Shown here in pieces: positions 16,784-23,992 of a DNA stretch of 64,000 nucleotides (position 1 is the first letter of the stretch; each line of letters opens with the position of its first letter). The stretch covers positions 62,001 to 126,000 of the forward strand of contig NZ_VSFA01000007.1 of NCBI RefSeq assembly GCF_008119785.1. Reading direction: 5' to 3'. The notes under the pieces are model-generated. The model did not search any database and was not told where the DNA came from. It was given only the letters and a program-made list of their open reading frames with translations. This DNA is from Micromonospora sp. MP36 (GTDB lineage Bacteria > Actinomycetota > Actinomycetes > Mycobacteriales > Micromonosporaceae). Made by a program: the position numbers and the translations under genes.

Positions 16784-18646
16784 ATGTTCGACCAGTTCAC
16801 CGTCGTCACCGACCCGGTCGGTGACTCAGTCGCGCTCTCGGCCATCTTCGCGGTCCTGCCGCTGCTCACCCTCTTCGTCCTGCTCGGCGTGCTCAAGCTG
16901 CGCGCCTGGCTGGCCGGGCTGATCTCCCTCGCCGTGGCGCTGGTCGTGGCGGTCGCCGTCTACGCCATGCCGGTCGGGCAGGCGCTGCTGTCGGCGACCG
17001 AGGGCGCCGCGTTCGGCTTCTTCCCGATCCTCTGGATCGTCATCAACGCGATCTGGGTCTACAACCTGACGGTCGAGAGCGGACACTTCGACGTGCTGCG
17101 CCGCTCCTTCGAGCGGGTCAGCCCGGACATGCGGGTGCAGGCCATCATCATCGCGTTCTGCTTCGGCGCGCTGCTGGAGGCCCTGGCCGGCTTCGGCACC
17201 CCGGTGGCGATCACCGTGGTGATGCTGATGGCGCTCGGCTTCCGTCCGATCCACGCCGCCTCGGTGTCGCTGCTGGCCAACACCGCGCCGGTCGCGTTCG
17301 GCGCGCTCGCCACCCCGATCGTCACCCTGGCCAGCGTCAGCAGCGGCGCCAACGACGACGCCCGGCTCACCGTCGACACCCTCGGCGCGATGGTCGGCCG
17401 GCAGACCCCGCTGCTCGCGGTGGTCGTGCCGCTGATGCTGGTCGCCCTGGTCGACGGGCGGCGCGGCGTCCGGCAGACCTGGCCCGCCGCGCTGGTCGCC
17501 GGGCTCAGCTTCGGCCTGGCCCAGTTCGTCGCGGCGAACTACATCTCGGTGCCCCTGACCGACATCGTCGCCGCGCTGGTCTCGGCCGCCGCCGTGGTGC
17601 TGCTGGTCCGCGTCTGGCGCCCGCAGACCCCGGCCGATCTGGGCCGCGCGCCGGCCACCGTGCCCGCCGCACGTGGCCCCGCCGAGGCTGAGCCGGCCGG
17701 TCCCGGCCCGGTCCGCGCCGGTCACGCCGCGGGTACGAGCACCGCCGCGCCCGGGCTGGCCGGCTCCGGCGGACAGGCCCCACCAGGGGACCCGTGGATC
17801 GACGAGAACGCACCCGCCGGCCGACACCGCGCGGACGACCAGGACCTCGCGCCGCGCCCGGCGGACCCGTACCCGGCCGCCGGCCCCCGGCCCGCCGACA
17901 CCCCCGTCGAGGTGGCCCGGGCGTACGCGCCCTACCTGATCATCATCGCGATCTTCTCGATCGCCAACCTCGGCCCGGTCAAGTCGGCCCTGGCCGGCGA
18001 ACCGTGGACGGTCAAGTTCGCCTGGCCCGGCCTGGACATCCTCGGCGGCAACGGCAAGGCGCTCTCCTCGACCACGTTCACCTTCAACTGGCTGCCCGCC
18101 GCGGGCACGTTGATGATCCTGGCCGGCGTCCTCACCGCCCTGGTGCTGCGGGTCTCCGCCGGCCGGGCGCTGCGCGCGTACGGGCGCACCTACGCCGAAC
18201 TGCGCTACGCCATCGTCACCGTGATGGCGGTGCTCGCCCTCGCGTACGTGATGAACCAGTCCGGGCAGACCAACACCCTCGGCGCCTTCCTCGCCGCGGC
18301 CGGCGGGGCGTTCGTCTTCCTCTCGGCGATCCTCGGCTGGATCGGCGTGGCGGTGACCGGCTCGGACACCTCGGCCAACGCGCTGTTCGGCGCGTTGCAG
18401 GTGCAGACCGCGGCGCGCGCCGGACTGGACCCGGTGCTGCTGGCCGCGGCCAACTCCTCCGGCGGGGTGCTCGGCAAGATGATCAGCCCGCAGAACCTGG
18501 CGATCGCCGCCGCCGCGGTCGGCATGGCCGGCCGGGAAGGGGAGATCTTCCGGAAGGTGTTCGGCTGGAGCCTGGTGCTGCTGCTGTTCATGTGCGTGCT
18601 GGTCGCGTTGCAGGGCTCCCCGGTCCTCGACTGGATGGTGCCCTGA
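16784..18646 (+). CDS. L-lactate/glycolate permease, LctP/GlcA family
   Basis: Multi-spanning membrane permease for small 2-hydroxy acids. Family blocks are clear: AFGFFPILWIVINAIWVYNL, LEALAGFGTPVAITVVML, SDTSANALFGALQ and NSSGGVLGKMISPQNLAIAA. Its length of 620 is above the usual 530-560 because of a hydrophilic Pro/Ala/Gly-rich insert at about residues 278-380 between membrane segments. Lying 65 nt after glcF, it probably imports glycolate for GlcDEF. The strong hairpin beyond the stop closes the unit. Confidence 0.9.
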   Translation: MFDQFTVVTDPVGDSVALSAIFAVLPLLTLFVLLGVLKLRAWLAGLISLAVALVVAVAVYAMPVGQALLSATEGAAFGFFPILWIVINAIWVYNLTVESGHFDVLRRSFERVSPDMRVQAIIIAFCFGALLEALAGFGTPVAITVVMLMALGFRPIHAASVSLLANTAPVAFGALATPIVTLASVSSGANDDARLTVDTLGAMVGRQTPLLAVVVPLMLVALVDGRRGVRQTWPAALVAGLSFGLAQFVAANYISVPLTDIVAALVSAAAVVLLVRVWRPQTPADLGRAPATVPAARGPAEAEPAGPGPVRAGHAAGTSTAAPGLAGSGGQAPPGDPWIDENAPAGRHRADDQDLAPRPADPYPAAGPRPADTPVEVARAYAPYLIIIAIFSIANLGPVKSALAGEPWTVKFAWPGLDILGGNGKALSSTTFTFNWLPAAGTLMILAGVLTALVLRVSAGRALRAYGRTYAELRYAIVTVMAVLALAYVMNQSGQTNTLGAFLAAAGGAFVFLSAILGWIGVAVTGSDTSANALFGALQVQTAARAGLDPVLLAAANSSGGVLGKMISPQNLAIAAAAVGMAGREGEIFRKVFGWSLVLLLFMCVLVALQGSPVLDWMVP

Positions 18647-18651
18647 CCGAA

Positions 18652-18689
18652 TGCGGGCCCGGGCGGCGGTCCCCGCGCCCGGGCCCGCA
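18652..18689. terminator. Strong hairpin after the permease gene
   Basis: A perfect 14-bp stem (18652-18665 with 18676-18689, TGCGGGCCCGGGCG on the left) and a 10-nt loop start 5 nt after the permease stop. It is the probable end of the glycolate operon transcript. Confidence 0.75.
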
Positions 18690-18790
18690 CCGCCCGGCGG
18701 TTGGCCGGTTCGGCCGCGTAGCCCGGCGGCCCCTGGATAGCGTCAGGTCACGGGCGGGGCGGTGCCTGCCAGGGCGGTCCGGAGGGGCGG

Positions 18791-21340
18791 GTGGAGTCGG
18801 CGAGCGGCCCGCGGGAGCGGACCGGGGCGTTCTGGGCCGGGCCGCTGCCCGAGGCGCTGCGGGCGATCCGGGCCGGTGACCAGGGACGCACCCAGGCCGA
18901 GGCCGGCCGGCTGCTGCGCGAGCACGGGCCCAACCAGGTCGAGGTGGGCCGCCGGCGGGGGTGGCGGCTGCTGCTGACCCAGTTCACCAGCCCGATCATC
19001 CTGATCCTGCTTGCCGCGACGGTGCTGTCGATGGCCCTCGGCGACCTCACCGACGGAGTGATCATCCTGGCCATCATCGTCGCCAGCGGCGGGCTGGGAT
19101 TCTGGCAGGAACGCGCCGCCGGACGCGCCGTCGACGCCCTCCAGGCGCGGGTGCGGGTACGGGCGGAGGTGATCCGCGACGGCCGGGAGGTGACCGTCCC
19201 GGTGCCCGAGGTCGTCGTCGGTGACCTGGTGGTGCTGCGCGCCGGGGACGTGGTGCCGGCGGACTGCCGGTTGATCGACGCCCAACGGTTGCAGGTGGAC
19301 CAGTCGGCGCTGACCGGCGAGGCGTTCCCGGTGGAGAAGACGCCGGGGGAGACCCCGGTGGACGCCGACCTGGCCCGGCGGACCAACGCCCTGTGGATGG
19401 GTACGCACGCGGTCAGCGGCACCGGGCGGGCCGTGGTGATGCGCACCGGCCGGGACACCGCCTTCGCCGGGGTGGCCGGCCGGGTCGCCGCCCGTCCGGC
19501 CGCCACCGGCTTCCAGCGCGGCCTGACCCGCTTCGGGCTGCTGCTGGTCCGCATCATGGTGGTGCTGCTCGTGGCGATCTTCGTGGCGAACCTGGTGCTG
19601 GGCCGCCCGATCATCGACTCCCTGCTGTTCTCCCTGGCGCTGGCCGTCGGGCTGACCCCGCAGATGCTGCCGGCGATCGTCGCGGTGAGCCTGTCCGCGG
19701 GGGCCCGGATGATGGCCGCCGAGCGGGTCATCGTCAAACGGCTCGAGGCCATCGAGGACTTCGGCGCCATGACCGTGCTGCTGACCGACAAGACCGGCAC
19801 GCTGACCACCGGAACGGTCACCCTCACCGGCAGCCTCGACGTGTGCGGCCGACCCGACGACGAGGTGGGCCGCCTCGCCCGGCTCAACGCCGGCCTGCAA
19901 CGCGGCTTCCACAACCCGATGGACACCGCGATCATGCACGGCCGGCCGGCCGCCGACGAGCACCGCAGGATCGCCGAGGTCCCCTACGACTTCACCCGGC
20001 GGCGGCTGTCCGTGCTGGTCCAGGATCACGACACCCGAAAGTTGATCACCAAGGGTGCGCTGTCGTCCGTGCTCGACGTGTGCGCCACCGCCCGGACCGA
20101 CCACGGGCTCGTGCCGCTCGACGAGGTCCGCGACGAGGTGCAGCGGCGGTTCACTGAGCTCAGCGCCCGGGGCCACCGGGTCCTCGGCGTCGCCGTGCGA
20201 CCCCGGCCGGACGCGACCACCGCCACCCCGGCCGACGAGACCGGGATGACCCTCGTCGGGCTGCTCGCCTTCCAGGACCCGCCCAAGCCCGACGCGGCGT
20301 CGGCCATCGGCCGGCTGGCCCGCATGGGCATCTCCGTACGCCTGATCACCGGCGACAACCGGCACGCCGCCCGCCACATCGCCCGGGAGGTCGGCCTCGC
20401 CGGTGAGCCCATGCTCGGCGCCGACATCGCCGCCTGCCCGGACGCCGACCTGGCCGCCCGGGTCGCCCACACCGCCGTCTTCGCCGAGGTCGACCCCACC
20501 CAGAAGGAACGCGTCCTGGCCGCGCTGCGGGCCCGCGGCGCCGTCGTCGGGTTCATCGGCGACGGCATCAACGACTCGCCCGCCCTGCACGCCGCCGACG
20601 TCGGCATCTCCGTGGACACCGCCGTCGACGTCGCCAAGCAGGCCGCCGCGATCGTCCTGCTCGAGAAGAGCCTGGACGTGGTGGCCGACGGCGTCCGGCT
20701 GGGCCGGCGCACCTTCACCAACACCCTCAAGTACATCCGGGTCAACACTAGCGCCTCGTTCGGCAACGTGGTCAGCATGAGCGTGGCCACCCTGGTCCTG
20801 CCGTTCCTGCCGCTGCTGCCGCGTCAGGTCCTGCTGCTGAACTTCCTCTCCGACATCCCGTACACCACCGTCTCCACCGACCACGCCGACCCGGAGCAGT
20901 TGCAACACCCACGGGCCGTCGACGTCCGCGCGATCCGCCACTTCATGCTGGTGTACGGCCCCATCAGCATCGCCTTCGACCTCGTCGCCCTGGCCGTGCT
21001 GCACTGGTGGTGGCACATCTCCACCGACGTCTTCCGGACCGCCTGGTTCATCCAGTTCACCGTCACCGAGATCATCGTGCTGATGGTGCTGCGCACCAAC
21101 CGGGCCTTCCTGCGCAGCCGCCCGTCTGCCACCCTGCTCGGCACCGGCACGCTGCTCGCCGCGGTCACCGTGGCCCTGCCGTACAGCCCGCTCGCCCGGC
21201 CCCTCGGACTGGCCCCGCCACCGGTCCCGGTGCTCGCCACCCTCGCCGTGCTCGGCGTCGCGTACGTCGCCGTCAACGAGCTCACCAAACGCCGGATCCC
21301 GCCCGATCACCTGGTCACCAACTCGCGGTCCGACGGCTGA
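18791..21340 (+). CDS. mgtA: Mg2+-transporting P-type ATPase, MgtA/MgtB family
   Basis: P-type cation pump of the cytoplasmic membrane, 849 residues. Domains in order: N-terminal cytosolic segment, M1-M2, actuator with LTGEAFPVEK, M3-M4 with the transport motif region LTPQMLPAIV, phosphorylation site DKTGTL with D333, the LITGDN motif, the GDGINDSPALHAADVGIS hinge, and a C-terminal membrane domain (LLLNFLSDIPYTT) as in MgtA. The GTG start at 18791 is preceded by GGAGGGG. With CorA in the same window there are two unrelated Mg2+ routes. No mgtC or riboswitch-like leader was recognised. Confidence 0.9.
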   Translation: MESASGPRERTGAFWAGPLPEALRAIRAGDQGRTQAEAGRLLREHGPNQVEVGRRRGWRLLLTQFTSPIILILLAATVLSMALGDLTDGVIILAIIVASGGLGFWQERAAGRAVDALQARVRVRAEVIRDGREVTVPVPEVVVGDLVVLRAGDVVPADCRLIDAQRLQVDQSALTGEAFPVEKTPGETPVDADLARRTNALWMGTHAVSGTGRAVVMRTGRDTAFAGVAGRVAARPAATGFQRGLTRFGLLLVRIMVVLLVAIFVANLVLGRPIIDSLLFSLALAVGLTPQMLPAIVAVSLSAGARMMAAERVIVKRLEAIEDFGAMTVLLTDKTGTLTTGTVTLTGSLDVCGRPDDEVGRLARLNAGLQRGFHNPMDTAIMHGRPAADEHRRIAEVPYDFTRRRLSVLVQDHDTRKLITKGALSSVLDVCATARTDHGLVPLDEVRDEVQRRFTELSARGHRVLGVAVRPRPDATTATPADETGMTLVGLLAFQDPPKPDAASAIGRLARMGISVRLITGDNRHAARHIAREVGLAGEPMLGADIAACPDADLAARVAHTAVFAEVDPTQKERVLAALRARGAVVGFIGDGINDSPALHAADVGISVDTAVDVAKQAAAIVLLEKSLDVVADGVRLGRRTFTNTLKYIRVNTSASFGNVVSMSVATLVLPFLPLLPRQVLLLNFLSDIPYTTVSTDHADPEQLQHPRAVDVRAIRHFMLVYGPISIAFDLVALAVLHWWWHISTDVFRTAWFIQFTVTEIIVLMVLRTNRAFLRSRPSATLLGTGTLLAAVTVALPYSPLARPLGLAPPPVPVLATLAVLGVAYVAVNELTKRRIPPDHLVTNSRSDG

Positions 21341-21424
21341 GCCGCGCGTTCCCGTGACCAACGGCCCTACCCAGGTCTTGGTCCCGATGCTGGTCCGCGC
21401 CGCCAGCCGGTGAATCCGCCGCTG

Positions 21425-21473
21425 CCGGCCGGTCGAGGGTGCCGCGACTGGGGCGGGCACCCCGACCGGCCGG
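21425..21473. terminator. Long bulged hairpin between convergent genes
   Basis: Ten-base arms CCGGCCGGTC (21425-21434) and GACCGGCCGG (21464-21473) continue inward through a second stem (GGTGCC with GGCACC) with one bulged A, leaving a 12-nt loop. It lies between the convergent stops of mgtA and the ArsR-type gene and probably terminates both. Confidence 0.7.
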
Positions 21474-21484
21474 GCGTCCGTCGG

Positions 21485-22309
21485 TCAGCCGGCCGGGACC
21501 GCCTCCGGCAGCGGCGCGCCGGTCTCCAGCAGGCTCTTCAGGCTGGCCAGCAGTTCCGGCCAGCCGCCACTGCCGTCGAGCTGGCCGCTGATCGCCCGGT
21601 GCATCTCACTGTCGGGGGAGAAGTCGTCGTGGGTCACGGTCAGCCGGACCGCTTCGCCGTGCGGTACGAGGTCGAAGGTCACCTTCGACCGCCGTTCCCG
21701 GAGGCGTTCGGTGAGCGCCTCGTCGGACCAGCCGAAGTGGGCCGCGTGTTCGGGCTGGAAGCTGTGCCAGCTGTAGGAGAGCCGGCGGTACGGCTCGGCC
21801 ACCAGCACCCGCTGGCCGATGTCCTTCGGCTCCGCGTCCGGCGCGTCCTGCCAGAGCACCGGCGACCCGACCCGCCAGTCGGAGACCAGCGCGACCCCGC
21901 CCCAGTAGCGGCGGGTGAACTCCGGCTCGATCAGCGCCCGCCAGAGCCGTTCCGGCGTGGTCCGGATGTAGGTGGTGTAGACGAATGTGGGGTTCTCCAT
22001 GGGCTCCCGCTCCAATGCTGTCTGCAGGTCGGCGAGGGCACGCGCGCGTTCCCGGTGGTAGCGGCCGATCCAGCGGTCGGCGACGGCGTTGATCGGGGCC
22101 GCGTTGAGGTGGTGCAGCTTCTCGCGCCCCCGTCGCGTTGTGGTCACCAGCCCGGCCGCCTCCAGCACCGCGAGGTGCTTGCTCACCGACTGCCGGGTCA
22201 TGTCGAGCCCGGCGCAGAGTTCGCGCAGGCTTTGCCCGTTGCGGACGTTGAGGCTGTCGAGCAGCCGGCGACGGCTCGGATCCGCCAGCGCCCGGAACAC
22301 CTCGTCCAC
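21485..22309 (-). CDS. ArsR-family regulator fused to an AHSA1/SRPBCC domain
   Basis: Residues 1-95 form an ArsR winged helix (VFRALADPSRRRLLDSL, LCAGLDMTRQSVSKHLAVLEAAGLV). Residues about 105-255 form an AHSA1 lipid/ligand-binding fold (YTTYIRTTPERLWRALIEPEFTRRYWG, SYSWH, HDDF). The two are often adjacent genes; here they are one 274-residue protein, so the SRPBCC domain may be the sensor. There is no metal-binding Cys pair. The start is GTG at 22309. Two palindromes upstream are likely operators for self-repression. The target and ligand are unknown. Confidence 0.88.
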   Translation of the reverse strand: MDEVFRALADPSRRRLLDSLNVRNGQSLRELCAGLDMTRQSVSKHLAVLEAAGLVTTTRRGREKLHHLNAAPINAVADRWIGRYHRERARALADLQTALEREPMENPTFVYTTYIRTTPERLWRALIEPEFTRRYWGGVALVSDWRVGSPVLWQDAPDAEPKDIGQRVLVAEPYRRLSYSWHSFQPEHAAHFGWSDEALTERLRERRSKVTFDLVPHGEAVRLTVTHDDFSPDSEMHRAISGQLDGSGGWPELLASLKSLLETGAPLPEAVPAG

Positions 22310-22327
22310 CGCTCACCCACCCTCGAT

Positions 22328-22351
22328 AAAGGCAGCCACAAGGTTGCCTTT
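22328..22351. promoter_or_regulatory. Operator-like palindrome 1 upstream of the ArsR-AHSA1 gene
   Basis: Imperfect dyad with arms AAAGGCAGCC and GGTTGCCTTT, centred about 30 bp upstream of the GTG start. It shares the AGGCAGCC half-site with palindrome 2, which supports a specific site for the adjacent regulator. Confidence 0.6.
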
Positions 22352-22360
22352 CCTCACCAT

Positions 22361-22380
22361 AGGCAGCCGGATGGCTGCCT
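22361..22380. promoter_or_regulatory. Operator-like palindrome 2 upstream of the ArsR-AHSA1 gene
   Basis: Perfect 8-bp arms AGGCAGCC/GGCTGCCT around a 4-nt centre. Its centre is 31 bp from that of palindrome 1, three helical turns, so two dimers would bind on the same DNA face. Confidence 0.65.
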
Positions 22381-22603
22381 GTCCAGCGCGCGGACGCGCC
22401 GCCAGCGGGGGGAGCTAGCCTCCTAGGACGCCTTAGCGGATGTGACACCCCGGGACGATGCTGCGACCGGCGTCGTGACCGCCTCAACGACCGGGGAGAC
22501 GACCGCCACCGTGGCGGACAAGGCGAAGGGTCGCGACGACCGGATCAACCTCGGTGACCGCGTCTCCGGGTAGCCCACCCCGGGTCCCGGGGCGAGCCCG
22601 GAG

Positions 22604-22981
22604 TCAGCGCTCCGGAACGGGGGCGTCCAGCAGGCCGTCGCGCACCTCGCGACCGGCGAGCGGCTGGTCCAGCCGGATCCGGACCGACCGGGTCTCGCCG
22701 AGATCGCCGCCCGACCACCACCAGCGCGAGGGCGGACGCATCGAGACGTGCAGGACGACCGTGCCGGCGTCCTCCCGCGCGGTCGCCCGGTGCAGCACGA
22801 AGTCGGGGTGGGTCTCGACGAGCGCCACGATCACGTGGGGATCGGCGGTGCGGTCGTACGCCTGGACGGCCACCCCCTCGGAGGCCGGCCGGAGCAGATC
22901 GTGGGCCACCGGCACCGCCCCGATCGCGAGCACAGCGAGGAGCACGAGGGCCCCAGCCCGGGGTCGCCGCCACCGCTTCAT
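22604..22981 (-). CDS. Hypothetical membrane-anchored or secreted protein
   Basis: Protein of 125 residues with a basic N-terminus and one hydrophobic helix (ALVLLAVLAIGAVPVA, about residues 11-26), then a small extracytoplasmic domain of alternating strands (PHVIVALVETHPDFVL, TVVLHVSMRP). No family recognised and no lipobox cysteine. It starts 9 nt after the LuxR-type gene in the same direction, so the two are probably co-transcribed. Confidence 0.7.
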   Translation of the reverse strand: MKRWRRPRAGALVLLAVLAIGAVPVAHDLLRPASEGVAVQAYDRTADPHVIVALVETHPDFVLHRATAREDAGTVVLHVSMRPPSRWWWSGGDLGETRSVRIRLDQPLAGREVRDGLLDAPVPER

Positions 22982-22990
22982 CGCCGCCTC

Positions 22991-23848
22991 CTAGGGGAGC
23001 AGTCCGGCCCGGCGGGCCGCGACCACGACTTCCAACCGGGTGTGCGCGCCCAGCTTGCGCATCGCCGAGCGCAGGTAGCTCTTCACGGTCTCCGGGCGCA
23101 GCCCGAGCTGCCCGGCAACGTCGGTGTTGGTGCAGCCCAGCGCCACGCAGGCCAGCACGTCGGTCTCCCGGGGCGACAGCGTCACCGCCGGGGTGTCGAG
23201 CCGGCGGGCGGCGTGGGCGAGCCGGTCGGCCACCGCGTCGAGCCGGTCGCGCAGTTCCGGGTCGTCGATCCGGCGCAGCAGCCCGCGTAGTTCGGCGTGC
23301 GCCTGCCGGACCTGCTCCCACTCCGGTCCGGCCGGATCGCGGTCGGGCCAGGCCGGGGCGGCCGGCAGGGTGGCCAGCGCCGTGCGGGCGGCGTCCCGGT
23401 CGGCGAGTCGGCGTTCCAGGTCCCGGCCGATGTCCATGGCGGCGGCGACCAGGCGGTCGCCGAGGGGCAGCCGTTGGCGTACCGCGCCGTAGAGGACGGC
23501 GCGCACCTCGCGGCGTACCACCACGGGCACGGCCACCACCGAGCGCAACCCTTCGGCGGAGACCGGCACGTCGTATTCGTGGCTGATCGAGCGGGCCGCC
23601 GGGTAGTCGTCGACCCGCAGCGGCAGGCCCAGCGCGAGAGCCTTGCCGCCCAGCCCGGCGCCGGCGGTGATGGCCAGCCCGCGCAGCGCCGCCGTGGTGG
23701 TGCCGGCCAGCTCGGTGATCGTCATCCGGGGCGGCCCGCCGGGCTGCACCAGCCCGCCGAAGGCGACCGGCAGCCCGGTACCGCGGCGCAGGGTCAGCAG
23801 GGCGCCGCGGACCTGGTCGGCGTCGTCGCGCGGATACAGCTTCGCCAC
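22991..23848 (-). CDS. GAF-like LuxR-family transcriptional regulator (RamA-like)
   Basis: Transcription factor of 285 residues. An N-terminal GAF-like sensory region (about 20-140, with VSAEGLRSVVAVPVVVRREVRAVLYGA), a helical linker, and a C-terminal LuxR helix-turn-helix (LSPRETDVLACVALGCTNTDVAGQLGLRPETVKSYLRSAMRKL) give the same domain plan as RamA, the acetate-metabolism regulator of Corynebacterium. The GTG at 23848 was chosen because GGGGAGG sits 8 nt upstream; the longer frame to 23893 is Pro/Gly-rich. It is divergent from an acyl-CoA synthetase gene, its likely target. Confidence 0.82.
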   Translation of the reverse strand: MAKLYPRDDADQVRGALLTLRRGTGLPVAFGGLVQPGGPPRMTITELAGTTTAALRGLAITAGAGLGGKALALGLPLRVDDYPAARSISHEYDVPVSAEGLRSVVAVPVVVRREVRAVLYGAVRQRLPLGDRLVAAAMDIGRDLERRLADRDAARTALATLPAAPAWPDRDPAGPEWEQVRQAHAELRGLLRRIDDPELRDRLDAVADRLAHAARRLDTPAVTLSPRETDVLACVALGCTNTDVAGQLGLRPETVKSYLRSAMRKLGAHTRLEVVVAARRAGLLP

Positions 23849-23885
23849 CGTCGCCACCTCCCCGGGTCCACCGGGTGGTCCCGCC

Positions 23886-23918
23886 ACCCCCATCCGGGGG
23901 TAGTGAGACGTACGTCAC
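23886..23918. promoter_or_regulatory. Candidate regulator sites in the divergent promoter
   Basis: ACCCCCA (23886-23892) and CGGGGGT (23895-23901) fit the G-run/C-run boxes I recall for RamA binding. Next to them GTGAGACGTACGTCAC (23903-23918) contains the perfect 10-bp palindrome GACGTACGTC. The sites lie between the LuxR-type gene and the acyl-CoA synthetase gene and could control both. No binding evidence is available. Confidence 0.5.
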
Positions 23919-23992
23919 CCGACTGAGGATCAGCCTACTGCGCGCGGCGGCGTCCCCTCGCCGCGCGTTCAGGCGTGAAGGAAGGAAACCCC

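Noticed and set aside
18743..21460. A 905-residue minus-strand open frame opposite mgtA
   Set aside because: Fully antisense to an intact P-type ATPase with all motifs, with no ribosome site and no domain resemblance.
22442..22573. A 43-codon frame beginning VTPRDDAATGVV
   Set aside because: It has a GTG and a stop but only a poor ribosome site and no family resemblance; it could be a remnant, yet nothing supports translation.
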